DNA of 32,308 bases from Chara braunii (lineage: Eukaryota > Streptophyta > Charophyceae > Charales > Characeae), in contig BFEA01000959.1 of assembly GCA_003427395.1 (NCBI GenBank), forward strand, positions 225,898 through 258,205, in the 5' to 3' direction. Below are positions 19,240-31,846 of this stretch, piece after piece. The translations under genes were made by a program, and so were the position numbers. The notes under the pieces were generated by a model. The model saw only the letters and a program-made list of their open reading frames with translations. It did not search any database and was not told the DNA's origin. Position 1 is the first letter of the stretch, and each line of letters opens with the position of its first letter.

Positions 19240-19510
19240 CGTCCTGGTACTGTGAGCAGTCATGGCAAAAAGTGAACCGATACCGCCACTGAACCTGAAT
19301 CTCTCAATGGATTGTGTTAGTTTGTCAAAAGTTCAAGCACTTGCCATTTTAGCTTGCCTGGCATAAAGTATGTTTGTCCACCTATTAGGAACTGTTGTAG
19401 GAATCCTGCGTGTGGGTTTCTGACGCTTTTGGGTAAGTTAAGGACTATCAGAAAACTGGTCAGCAGTGGATCTTAACTGTGCGCTTTGCAGCAATGGGAA
19501 TCCACACACC

Positions 19511-19594
19511 CTGACAGGCGGGTTCCCCAGGTTAGATGTGGGATGGTTGCGACTGACAGGCGGGTTCCCCAGGTTAGATGTGGGATGGTTGCGA
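19511..19594. repeat. 2 x 42 bp tandem repeat
   Basis: CTGACAGGCGGGTTCCCCAG then GTTAGATGTGGGATGGTTGC repeats at 19511 and 19553 without visible change. Confidence 0.96.
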
Positions 19595-20202
19595 TTAGTG
19601 ATGATTCTGGAAAAGGGTCAGCAGCAGAGCCAGACCCTTGGCCTGGCCTTCAATGGCCAAAGTCTTGAGTGCATCGTGATCATCCTTGCGGTGAGTAAGC
19701 AATTAGTGACTGGAATCATCCGTTGGGTTTAGCGGTGGTCGACAATCCCCAAGGTGATTCCATGTGGTGAGGTAAACTGTCCTTGGCTGCATCAGAAATC
19801 TAGACAGCTGTGCGCCTTTCTTTTTTTTTCTGTGCATCCTGCTGTGTGTTTGTTTTCTTACGTGGTATATAGGTAGGCTATATATGTAGGTTTTCTTCTC
19901 CCTACCCGGTACCAAGAGGAAGTATTCTACCATCTAACTTTTGCTGGGTGCACCGTGCCGAGTGTCTACCCCCCAAAAGACAATGGGGAGGCCTGGTATG
20001 CCCCACACTTACTGGGATGCTGCAGGACCTACGTATTCTCTGGGGTGTTGGCATGTGTCCCCTGCTAGATAGTCTATCTGTGGCCTCCAGTCCAGAAAGA
20101 GTTTAGGGGGCCAGTACGCCGTTTGCATTTGTCTGTAGGACATCTGCATGTACTCTTGGATTGCCTACCAATCCCTGTTAACTTTTTTGCTGCGTGATGG
20201 CA

Positions 20203-20204
<2 letters not shown>

Positions 20205-20284
<80 letters not shown>
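20205..20284. repeat. Compound (TG)n(AG)n microsatellite
   Basis: About 21 TG units (20205-20246) switch directly to about 19 AG units (20247-20284). Confidence 0.97.
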
Positions 20285-20287
<3 letters not shown>

Positions 20288-20753
20288 TGATGCTTCTCAC
20301 ATCTTTATGGGATGCAAGGGTCTCAAGCCTTTTTTTTTTTTTTGCCAAACAGGACCTTATGGTCCTGGCTCCATATCCATTCTGGGGAGCATCGGTCTGG
20401 TTTCATTTCCACCGGCAAGTACGTACATACACACGCTTCCTTCCGTCTGGCCAAAGGAACCCTGAACAACATTGATTGCTCCATCTTTGTGGAGGATTAA
20501 CTTTCAGCTTGCCTTTATAGTAAGTTTATAACTTTACACCCAACGTCCTCTCAGGTAGGGTATACCCTGGCTGTCGGGTATCCTCAAAGCCCAAGACCTT
20601 GAGAGAGGCACAATCCTGTCCATACACAAATGTCTCGTGTTGGGGTCTCTCTGTGCTCTCTCTGCTCTCCCTTGCCATTCTCCTTCCATGTGTGCCTTGT
20701 TGCTGTCTTCTTCCGCTGTTCCCGTGGTTGCCATGCTATACTGTAAGGCAGTA

Positions 20754-20864
20754 CTACCGTCTTCCCCCGAACACAACGCACTCTTATTTTCGCTGTATCC
20801 GTCCGGAAATATATCTTGTATACATTCATTTTTTGGGTGCGTTATGTTCGGGGGAAGACGGTAG
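20754..20864. mobile_element. 111 bp MITE with ~28 bp terminal inverted repeats
   Basis: The termini CTACCGTCTTCCCCCGAACA (left, from 20754) and its inverse ending GGGGGAAGACGGTAG (right) pair over about 28 bp with one mismatch, around a ~55 bp centre. TA dinucleotides flank both ends (20752-20753 and 20865-20866), consistent with a TA target duplication as made by Tc1/mariner-type transposases. There is no coding capacity. It is related to the split element at 1566/11779. Confidence 0.85.
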
Positions 20865-21393
20865 TATGTTTGGGACCATTAAGGCAGTAGTAGCAAGTTT
20901 GGGAGCATTGCAATTGAACCGTCAGTACATTCAGGCCGCCTTCTCCTGAAGCGGATTCGCGACGTGCCCGAGAGCTGGCGTGGGCAGGTCTTCTATCTTT
21001 CTTTGCAGGTTAGTTAGGTCCTTGGAATGTAACAGCTAAGGAGGAGAAAAAATGCCTTGGGCGTACTGGTGGTTAAAACAGATATATCAGCTGCTGCCAA
21101 CGTTCCTGAAAATGCGGTCATGTACAGCAGGTTGGAAGGCTTGCAGTGTGGAGTGCTGGAAGCAGAGGTAAGCCCAGTATATGTGTGCAGCATAACCCAA
21201 GGTAGAATGGAACTGTGGCAAAAAGGCTACAGCAGGTGTTTTTCTTTGGTCTTAAGCCACTCGTTCCTCGATGTGTTGGAAACTGGGATACTGGTAGTAT
21301 TGGGAAGACTTTTGGGCCTTGCAGTAACAACATGGAGCAAAAAATGCCAAGTATCACTGCCATTGTTTTTGGTATTTGAATAATTTTTCTAGT

Positions 21394-21429
21394 GTTTTTT
21401 TTTTTTTTTTTTGGGGGCGGGGGGGGGGA
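21394..21429. repeat. Poly-T / poly-G run
   Basis: About 18 T followed by a G-rich run (GGGGGCGGGGGGGGGG) on the + strand. Confidence 0.9.
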
Positions 21430-22188
21430 TGCAAATAAGATGACCACGAATGTAGGCCCTTAATTCTTAACTTTGAGTGCTAAATTTGCAGCTAAAATCA
21501 TTAAAGCTGGCACACTAAGATTTCTGCGCACTGCTGCTGAACCACGGCCCCGGAAGCTCCTCCTCGCCTTTTGTGGCCTGGACAAAAGCATTGAAAGTAA
21601 GTTTTGGTTATGCAAGGCTAGGACCATGTATCACTACGGTTATGGCCACGTAACAGTAACTTCAGGACAGTTTGTACTTATTAATGGACGACACGGTTGA
21701 TGCTATCTTTACTCCTGCTTTCGGTGTTTAATTTCTGGGTGTCGAAGTCTTGTTGAGAATTTGGTGTGGGGCAGGGTTTAAGGTAATGGTATGGGGGAGG
21801 GTAAAAATGATGTTTTGGTCTGCAATGAGAAATTTAGCTGGAAGCCCAGCAGTTCGTCTTGTCCTTATTCAGCTCTTCCCATCTGCCTTGCAGGCCGCCT
21901 CCATTTGCACGAAGTGCAGCAAGACATGCTGGGCAAGCGCTTTTCTTGTAATTCATTTCTCCTTGCCTTTAGCTATTTCGTTTACCTTTGTCCCCTGTAC
22001 TCTTAAGATATCCACGTCCTTGTTCCTCTTGCGTGGAATCGTGTGCTGCCCGTTGACTGACTGTGTTCTGTTCCTTCCCTAAGAAAACTTCGACTCCCAT
22101 TCAATCCCTGTTACTTGTCAGTCCTTTTGGTATTTGCCCTCCTAAGTCGCTGTGGTCTATGAACTGATGTTCCTGTTATTCTTGTGAC

Positions 22189-22600
22189 GAATCCTCTGGA
22201 TGTGTGTGTAGAGAGAGATTATTATACCATTTGCACGTGGGGAGTGGTTGCCATTTTATGTGTTTGTGTTCGCCAATGTGCAGTTGTGTGCTGATGGTGG
22301 TTTTGACTGAGTTTTGTTAGGATGTCGGGAGCTGCATTCTAATCCGGTTGCATATCTATGACTGATCTTGACATAGGGTGGCTTGCAATGAATCCTTTGG
22401 ATGTGTGTGCCTACATAGACATTATTACACCGATTGCACGTTGGGAGTGGTTGACGTTCTGTATGTTTGTGTTCGCAAACGTGCAAACCCTTCTCTACCT
22501 TCATCTGCCGTGTGCCGATGGTGGTTTTGACGGAGTCTTTTTAGGATGTCGGGAGCTGCATTCTAATCTTGCTGCATAGGTATGAGTGAGCTTGTTGTAT
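22189..22600. repeat. 2 x ~201 bp diverged tandem repeat
   Basis: GAATCCTYTGGATGTGTGTG, later GATGGTGGTTTTGAC and GGATGTCGGGAGCTGCATTC, appear in both units starting at 22189 and 22390. A 20-25 bp insertion is present in the second copy. Confidence 0.88.
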
Positions 22601-23778
22601 ATAGGGTGGGACGCATGAATTGAAATGCAGAAGCTTGGCTGAGCCGAGAGGGTTAATAGCGAAGGCGTAAGCAAGTGTTATGTAGTGGGAGTCAAACAGG
22701 CTCTCAGCAAGATGGGTTTGCCAATGCCACCAAGTCTATGTCGATTCACCTGATATTGCAAGTCATTCATGGACATGCTTGGACTGAGAGGCAGGTTACC
22801 CGATGAGGGCAAATTGTTTCTGGAAATTCCGACTCTGTACGTCGCCAGGCTAGAATTGCTGTCCGTATTCAGAGCAAAAGGGGGAGTACTGATCTTATGC
22901 CTTGTCCATGAAATCATGTCGTGTTTAAACAGCTGTCCTATGGTAGGAAGCAAAGTCTCAGTCTGGGATCAAGGGCTTGCATTGCATTTTTTTTTCTGAG
23001 AAGATGAGCTTCGGGAGTCCATTATCGTGTCAATGTTCGAAGCTTCAGCCCCGCCAAAAAACAAAAAAAGAATTTCATGGTGGGGAGTCGACTTACAGAG
23101 AGTGTAATGGTGGGAGAAGCAGTCCTTGCCTGGTGATCATCCTTGAATGGCGATACAGTGGTATGTTGGCCAGCTCGGATGCCCGGCTGTACCGTGACAG
23201 AGGAATGCAGAAGTGTTTGCGAACCAGAGCCCTCTGGCGGCTTGGGCAAGATAATCCTAGACGTCCTCCTGTAGGCGTCCAGCTGCGTTTGCTCCGATTT
23301 GCCAGATGTCTGGCCTGGTACTCTCCGGTAATGTTTGCGGAATGTAGTGCTGTTCTGGTTGCACAGTTTTAGCAATGTGACCGTTCTGTGTGCTGCAGGC
23401 AAGAATAGAATTGCACGTGGAACCCTACTTGTGAAATGACTGTTCTGCGGATGCAAGAATGTGCTATCACTTATAAAAAAAAGAGAAATGTGCTATTTGT
23501 AATGTTAGAGCTTGCATTGGCTTGCCATGGATGAGAAATATTGTCACCAAATTCAACAAACGTATTCTTCTCAAACCTTGTGGTTCTTTTTCTTTGGTAT
23601 TCGTCTCCAAAGGTGCATTTGGCTGATGTGTGGTTGTCTTTTCCCATTGTTTAGTCGTCTTGCCAAAGGCGGAAGTTGGAAAGCGCCGTACATTAAAGCA
23701 GACACTTTGTAAAGGGGTATGCTATGCGGGCGGCAAGATGGTGATGGGGTTGGTTTGATGTTTTTGCACGTTTAACAG

Positions 23779-23885
23779 GCACGAAGGCAATATATTGCGG
23801 AAGGGCCCAGAAGAAAGCTGAGAGGGATGCATTTCTGAAGCAGAAGTTTGAGGAGCGGCGATTGGAGAGGATTCAAAAGTATCAG
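23779..23885 (+). CDS. PABP: Poly(A)-binding protein, exon encoding the RRM3-RRM4 linker
   Basis: This short exon completes RRM3 with a split Gly codon and TKAIYCGRAQKKAERDAFL, then the basic helix KQKFEERRLERIQKYQ that leads into RRM4. GRAQKKAER and the RIQKYQ end are PABP hallmarks; the segment is Arg/Lys/Glu-rich and joins the two C-terminal RRMs. The acceptor is TTTAACAG|GC and the donor CAG|GTAATC. It supplies the last two bases of the Gly codon begun at 12737 and ends in phase 0. The frame is too short and lacks a Met, so it is easily missed by ORF calling. It is separated from its neighbours by introns of 11.0 and 4.3 kb. Confidence 0.95.
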
Positions 23886-24129
23886 GTAATCATTCTGCAA
23901 GGAAAATGAGCGATAGCGAACTTCAGAAATCAAACAGCATCATACACATGAGACCAGATAGTCGTGACCTTGAACCAATAGCAGAATTGCATTACGAGTT
24001 CGACCAAAAAAGAACACAGCAAAAGCTAATAATTGACAATGCTGGAATAGTCTCATCATTATCAATGAAGAACAAATGTCGATATCCTATCTGGCGCTCG
24101 GCGCCCAGACTACAAATGGCAGATCCTAT

Positions 24130-24620
24130 CTAGCCTATCTACAATGCCACTGATGATGTTAACAGCTCCCCGAAGTACGAGCAGATCTCGGTCGAAGCCG
24201 TACGCATCGAGCACCGGGTGTCACAACCTCGTTCCCCAGCATCACAGATTCCACATGAACCCAAGGACCACCATGCGCCCCATCCAGCATACAGCAGCGC
24301 AGGTCAGCTATGGCTGCTGCTCCTTCCAGCTCGCCCGTGAGCCAGTCAGCGCTGGCCAGCGGTAGCGCATCATGCAGCCATTGCCCGAATGCCGAATGCG
24401 TTTGCAGGCCCTTTCCTTAATGGTAGTGGCCTGCCTGCCTTGCGTGCAGCCTGGCTGCGCCGGGCCCCTGCCCAGGAGCTTCCGGTAGGCCCAGAGAGGC
24501 TGAGCCCCAGACCAAACGGATCAGGCCTAAGGCCTGTGACAGTTACCCGTGCCCAACTGCCCGCAGCCTGAGTTGGGTCCATGCTGCGTATCTCGCCCAG
24601 GGCCTGACTCAGATGCATTT
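24130..24620 (+). other. GC-rich coding-like patch in an intron
   Basis: Base composition rises sharply compared with the flanks. A frame at 24140-24340 reads DDVNSSPKYEQISVEAVRIE, then PHEPKDHHAPHPAYSSAG before a stop, and other frames are open at 24144-24365 and 24389-24571. From about 24405 the DNA is full of AGGCC and GGCCT words. No family was recognised. It could be a fragment of an old mobile element or of a captured gene. Confidence 0.3.
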
Positions 24621-26344
24621 GATAAAGGAGGCCAGGGCCTGGGCGCTTTCAACCAACTGGCGCTGCGCAACTGCCTGAATTTTCCCCCAGTTGCGAAGTA
24701 GTCCAAAATAGGCCTCTTGTCGCCTGTCGAGGATGCCTTCACTTAGGGCGGCCGACACTGTTGCAAATAGGGGCCCAGTAGGGCTTACCGAGGCCTTGTG
24801 CCTAGTAATTGGTCGGCATTGGCTTTGTGGAGTAGGCTTATTAGACAGTATACCCGCAAGGACTTTTGGAGAGGAATGCATGAAAAAAAGAACCCCAAGT
24901 GACAATTCCTAAACCCTGAGAATGCAAAACAAATATGATGTCTTCAGTTGTGGTCCTCTCTTTTGATGTTCCTTCAGCATTCAATTTGGGCATGATATTC
25001 TATGTTTCTTTAGCTTGGCCATGATATCCTATCTAATGGCCGCGGCATCGTCAATATCTGACGACCAAAGCTGGAAATAAAGGTGATAGATCTGTGTGTT
25101 ACCGCAGTGTTATTGGGAGTTGGAAGTATCAGTGTTGCAGGATCTTTACTATCCTCTGTCCTGTTTGCTGGGGGACAAAAAATTGTCAAGCCTGTTCCTG
25201 GGAATGGATACTTCTGCATGCAATCCCTCCACAGTTCAGACGGCCAACTGCAGGCACTTCTCCTCCAGACTTCCACTGCAACTAGGTAGAGACTTCAAAA
25301 ATGCAATGGTGTAGATAAGAGAATCTGACAAACGACGTCCATGCTGTTCTGAAACAGTCGCTCTTCTGGTATGGAGGGGAATTACGTTGTGTAGGGGACG
25401 ATGAGGGTGCCGAGGGGGAAATTAGGAGGGGAAGAGTATGCCTGAAAAATTCCACCACTATGTTCTCAGTGTTGGGGAAAAACGGGAATAGGATTCACAC
25501 CGTGCTTTTCGGAGGTCATGGTGAGGCTCGGACAAAAGATGTTTGGGCCCTATGGGCCCGTTTAGTAAAAAAAAACAAAAGAAAGGAAGTCACTGTAATG
25601 TGAGGGAAGATGTTGGGGAAAGCCGTGAACGACTTTCTGCTCACGTCCAAACTTATAGTGACGTATCCAACCACCATCTGGGCTAGTTTCAGCTGAGTTT
25701 TTTGTCGTTTTCATTATTCTTCTTTTGTTTTGTGGAATGCGCCCTGCCTTGCCCTGCACACTCTTAAGGGCCAGTGATTGAAGGTCATCGAGGAAACATA
25801 CAGTGTAGTACTCACGATGATGTGACAAAGGTATTCACTTTTTTATTTTTATTTTTTTAGGTGGATCTCACCGCACGGCTGTAATCGAATGCACTGAGAG
25901 GACACTCACACAAGTACTTCAATGGTTGAATCTAGCTGGAAAAATGTGCTACATGGTCGTTTTTTTGTTTTTTTTTTTTTTTCGTTCGTTGATGTCACCA
26001 CGCCGGTATAACGCCCCACCTCTTTGTTTATTTATTGCAATGCCTTCTTTTTTATTCGTGCGAACACCAGAAAGAAAAACAAACAAACAAACGGGACCCA
26101 GGCTCAGCAAAGCTCAGCGGCAGTGAAAATCAGGGTCTGCAAAAACAGGATCGGAGGTAGTGATGGTTTGAGACAATGGGGGAGTACAAGGGCTTGATGG
26201 GTGGGTGTTCTAATTGCTTGGTGTGCCCATGGCAGGATGCCCCACACAGGTGTGCCATTCTTCTCCTTGTTCGGTGCAAGGATGTCATCATATGTAAAGA
26301 GTGTGATCGTGTAAAGGGATACAGTCATAGCCCTGGATCACCCA

Positions 26345-26470
26345 GGGTGATACTATGTGGGGGTGCATGGTATCATGTGGCACGGATGATACAATGTGGC
26401 CTGGGAAATATTATGTGGACGGGGGGCCACCTTGTGGGGTGGGTGGGGTTGGGTCATACCTTGTGGACCA
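26345..26470. repeat. Phased 19-20 bp motif array (TAYYATGTGG)
   Basis: TACTATGTGG, TATCATGTGG, TACAATGTGG, TATTATGTGG and two decayed CTTGTGG copies end at 26360, 26380, 26399, 26418, 26437 and 26466, giving spacings of 20, 19, 19, 19 and 29 bp. Similar motifs reappear near 26630, 26942-26951 and 27031. Confidence 0.75.
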
Positions 26471-26499
26471 CATGGTACAAACTCCGCTCACAAACACAG

Positions 26500-26545
26500 T
26501 GCCCCCCCCCACAAAAAAAAAAAAGAAAAAAAGAAAAAAAAGAAG
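26500..26545. repeat. C-run and A-rich run
   Basis: About ten C followed by A-rich DNA with G interruptions. Confidence 0.9.
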
Positions 26546-27437
26546 GGAAGAACATGCACACACTCGGGCACAACTTCACCCTTGGCAAGGCGTATGGCAC
26601 TAATATATGGCCTGCATGATGCTATGTTTGTTGGATGGTACCATTGAACTGGGCGGCACCATGAGGGGTCACAGGCCATACGGTGGACTGGATGGTGCAC
26701 ACGTGCAAGGCGTGTGGACATGTGGCGCTTCACCACACAAACGTGGCCAACTTTGCATCTTCTACTAGAATGTCCAGACAGTTTTAGTTTCGTGATGGTT
26801 TGTGATGATTCGTGGATCGAGTGAGAGAGAGTCTTTTTTCCTAAGGACACACCGATGCCAAAAAAAAGAAAAAGAATGCAGGCACGGTCACTGGAAAAGA
26901 AAAAACACATGCCGAATTTGGCCCTTGCCATGACCATGCAGTACTATGTGGGTCGAGCGGTATTATTTGTCACAGGTGATATGCAGGTTGAGTCATTTTG
27001 TGTGGGGCAGGTCGTACCACGTGTACCGGATGGTACTATGCAGGACATGGGTAGAGCATTACAAAAAACATTGTGCTTCACTCGATAAAAGAAGTTGATC
27101 TTATCATGCTTGGAAATGAAAACTGAATGGTCAAGTACCTACGCTTTGATAGCCTGAGCAGGCATGAAGTGTTGATTAGACCCCAAGCAAAACGCTTGAG
27201 CTTCCAGTCGCCTGGAAGTTCAGACTGTAGCATCATCCCATCTTATATGCTCGGGATGTTTGGCATGCAGTTGTTGAGACTTTACTTAGACCTCCTTCCC
27301 TGCTCGTTGTCCCCAAACAAAAGCCAAGTCCATGGTGTACACCCATCAAGACCTGCACTCAAATCCCTGTGGGGGAATTGAAAAAGAACTGCAAGTTCGA
27401 GATTAGAGCGCCCGACTCGTTTGCAAGCGGGTACAGC

Positions 27438-27712
27438 TCCTGTTTCCTGCAAATGTGACTGCAACACAGGCACAACTTCTTCCCTACCAGAGGGCGTCCT
27501 GTGGACATCCGGACAGCAAACAGGCACGACTTTGTTGCTTCCAACGCCTCCTGTGAACATCCTGACTGCGAACGGGCACAATTTCTTTCCTTCCAATGGA
27601 CCTCCTGTGAACGTCCTGACTCTAAACATGCAGAGCTTCTTTCCTTCAAACGGGCCTCCTGTGAGCATCCTGACTGTGAACGGGCATGGTTTCTTTTCCG
27701 TCCAATGGGCCT
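27438..27712. repeat. Five-unit ~54 bp minisatellite
   Basis: Units begin TCCTGTG near 27438, 27497, 27549, 27603 and 27657 (59, 52, 54, 54 and 55 bp). Each contains a GACTGNGAACGGGCA block followed by TTTCTTTCCTTCCAA. Because 54 is divisible by three, frames on both strands stay open through it. Confidence 0.9.
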
Positions 27713-28179
27713 CGTTTGTAGCTGTATGCGAATGTTTGCCACGCCAAAGGTGCCACTCTGGCCACCAACAGCACATTCAGTCAGCCCAGGCGGTGTCCAC
27801 TGTGAATCCGTATTCCGAGCATTCACACTAGAAAACGGGGCCACCAACTGCGAAGCAACCGCATTCGTGCTGCAAACTGACAAAAAAAATGGAAAGGATG
27901 TGAACTTTTCCCGCTTCCCTGCGAACTTTTCCTGCTTCTCTGGTCAGCTGGCAGTGTTCCGGAAATGACGTGCAGCCACCCCACACCTTTTTTCGCAAAG
28001 GTGGGAGTGGGGCCTTGTGGGGAACTGTCATGCGAGACCGGCTCTGTTCTTTATGAGCATAGAGGGAATAATAATCAGTGATATCAGTCTGAAAAATTGT
28101 CATAGTTGTTTTCACGTGCATGGTCTCCATACTTGCGCTTTTCTTTGGGGATGAAGTAGCTTCTTGTGACCATTGATGA

Positions 28180-29867
<1,688 letters not shown>

Positions 29868-30187
29868 GGCGCATGCTGAACGGAAAGCCCATTTATGTTG
29901 CCTTGGCTCAGCGGAAGGAAGTGCGGAGGGCGCAGCTTGAGCAGCACTATGCACAGAGATTGGTGATCGCAAGGCCAGGAGCTGCAGGTGCTTCATTGCC
30001 ACCGGCCACCCCGGGACCGCCTGTGTACCCACCTGGTGCCCCAGTTTATTATCAAGCGGCACCTGGTGTTGTTCCTCCAACCGCGCAACGGTTATATCCT
30101 CCGATGATGGCTCGCGGGGCATGGAGAGCAACAGGGCCAGCTCCCCCACCAGCTCGACCAGCATTTCAGACGGTTTCGAATTATGTG
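29868..30187 (+). CDS. PABP: Poly(A)-binding protein, exon for the end of RRM4 and proline-rich linker
   Basis: The exon completes RRM4 with GRMLNGKPIYVALAQRKEVR, then RRAQLEQHYAQRLVIAR. YVALAQRKE-RR is the conserved PABP motif closing RRM4. The rest is a flexible linker rich in Pro, Ala, Gly and Tyr (PPATPGPPVYPPGAPVYYQA, then PAPPPARPAF). In PABPs this region mediates self-association on poly(A). The acceptor is TGTGTAG|GG, completing the split Gly codon, and the donor is a strong GTG|GTGAGT at 30188 in phase 0. The apparent Met at 29819 lies in the intron. Confidence 0.95.
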
Positions 30188-30972
30188 GTGAGTATGTGTG
30201 CTCTTTGATATGTGGCTTTGTTTCTCCGTTTGCATTTGATTTCTGAGATTGGCAGCACGTTCAAAACTGCAGTGGGATCATCGTAGGTGTAGCAGATAGG
30301 CTCTATCCATGGAAGAGCCGTTGAGAGGTCGCACATTATGTGCAGTTCGAGGAATCAGTCCATCCTTAGAAAGAGCTGTTTACCTGTCTGCAGTTATGCT
30401 GTTTTGTGTAGATGTCTGCAATTTCAAAACGGATTCATTTACTAGGCTTCCACGCCATCTTCCTTCTGCACTAATGCATGTTTATCTGATGAATGGTGCA
30501 GGGGATAGGTTTGGATTCGTTATTGTCTTCGTTCACCTCTTTTCAGAAATCAAGATGAAGTGGTGAAGACACGAATGTGGTCGATGAAGAATCTTATGTG
30601 ACAAATTGTTCTCAGCTTGTTACAGAGGTATCGACTGTGCACAGTAGGATCTTCCCCCAGTCGTGCCATATCGACTGTGCACAGTAGAATCTTCCCCCAG
30701 TCGTGCCATGTTTGTCCAAGGAAAGCATGAATCTGGCTGCACCTATGGTCCGGCTCTTGCTAGCTGAAAACAAACATAGCACGAGTGGGGTCTGCCGAGC
30801 TCTACCCTTTGTAAGATGAAGGGATCCACGTTTGTAGCGGGTTCCACTTGTACGGGGCTTACACTCGCACCGAACGTGGAACAGCTTCACCCTCCCTGTG
30901 TGTGAGTTTTGAAGGGGTCCATCTAGGAGTGGGTTGCTTAACTAACTCAGCACACACTCGTGTGCTGATCAG
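30188..30972 (+). other. 785 bp PABP intron
   Basis: It runs from GTGAGT to GCTGATCAG. It contains a 2 x 40 bp tandem repeat at 30629-30708 and otherwise nothing recognised. Confidence 0.85.
30629..30708. repeat. 2 x 40 bp tandem repeat
   Basis: TATCGACTGTGCACAGTAGR followed by ATCTTCCCCCAGTCGTGCCA is repeated at 30629 and 30669 with a single visible difference. Confidence 0.96.
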
Positions 30973-31125
30973 GTCCCCTTGGCGCAGAGGCCTCAGAGAC
31001 AGGGGAGACCACAAGGCAGTGTACAATCACAGATGCAACCACAGCAGGCGCCCCCTCGGAGGCAGCAGCTGGCACAGATGCAGATGCCACAGCCAGGAGT
31101 GAAGGATTTGGTCAGGAATCAACAG
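30973..31125 (+). CDS. PABP: Poly(A)-binding protein, exon encoding the glutamine-rich linker
   Basis: The 51 codons read VPLAQRPQRQGRPQGS, then SQMQPQQAPPRRQQLAQMQM and PQPGVKDLVRNQQ. The Gln/Pro/Arg-rich composition matches the disordered linker that PABPs carry between RRM4 and the MLLE domain. The acceptor is GATCAG|GTC and the donor CAG|GTGGGG, both in phase 0, so the exon can be skipped without a frame change. It has no Met start, and the open frame seen across it in another register (from 30848) is a shadow. Confidence 0.85.
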
Positions 31126-31846
31126 GTGGGGACCACATAGGAACCCTGTTGGACGTGCAATCTTCTCTGGTCCAAGTCACATTGTTACGAATGTGATGCA
31201 CCCGAGTCCTGTTCTAGGTCAGTGTGCGGCTGTTGTCGGGACCTGTGGCAGCAGTTGATATGTCAATACTATTCTCCTTGTGGTTTAGGGCACCAGGCTT
31301 CTCGTTAAAAGTTGCCGCTGGCTCTCGCAAGGGCTACAATGCTAGTAGTGTGCGTTCTTTTCTCTATGTATTTACCTGTGTAGGATCTAAACAGGTCCAC
31401 CATCGTGTTGAAGGAACATTGTGGACTGCAGACTAGCTTGCCTCAGCAGGTGTCGGATCACAGTCACGATGTATTCTATGGAGAGAATTCATTTTAGTTC
31501 TTACTGCAAGTCATAATCATACGATGTAAATAACTTGTCCTTCGGGAATATCTCACCTTCTGTGGCGTAGGTTCACCAGGTGGCGTGACCTAGCTGCACA
31601 GTGTTTCACCGTCATCTTCCTTTCGATTTTGTCTGCGAACGGAGGCAAAGTTACCAACGGGGCAATTCAGTTTCGATTGATATGTTTCGTGTTAAGCTCT
31701 TTCTTTGGATGTTGTCTGACCTTTGCAGAATGTCTTTGCAGGAATGTTAGTTTGTTTATTCAGTGCAATTCGGTTGGGACCTCGCAGATGGAGTGTTATC
31801 ATTTTCTGATTCCCAGGACGATGTTGTGCTTTTCCGACATGTGCAG
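31126..31846 (+). other. ~0.72 kb PABP intron
   Basis: It runs from GTGGGG to either of two in-frame acceptors, 31816 (TTCCCAG) or 31846 (CATGTGCAG). It contains no recognised element. Confidence 0.75.

Larger units (their letters stand above)
12738..23778 (+). other. 11.0 kb PABP intron rich in tandem duplications
   Basis: It runs from GTAAGT to TTTAACAG. It contains no convincing gene. Contents: an imperfect duplicated block near 13135-13230 and 13450-13560, CT-rich DNA at 14290-14520, GA and TG/AG microsatellites, tandem duplications at 15176, 15529, 16160, 18966, 19511 and 22189, a 111 bp MITE at 20754, and poly-T/poly-G near 21395-21430. Stretches 16600-18960, 19600-20200, 20900-22180 and 22620-23770 show only short chance frames. 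Confidence 0.8.

Noticed and set aside
24075-24115. Retroviral-type primer-binding site (TGGCGCTCGGCGCCCAGA)
   Set aside because: It is a small imperfect palindrome; no LTR pair or pol motif accompanies it.
24370-24618. 82-codon minus-strand frame
   Set aside because: A GC-rich shadow frame; an opposite-strand frame is equally open and neither was recognised.
27359-27883. 174-codon minus-strand frame
   Set aside because: It follows from the 54 bp minisatellite, whose period is divisible by three; no domain seen.
30848-31102. 84-codon frame across the glutamine-rich exon
   Set aside because: It is in the wrong register; the phase-0 frame gives the PABP linker and joins both neighbours.
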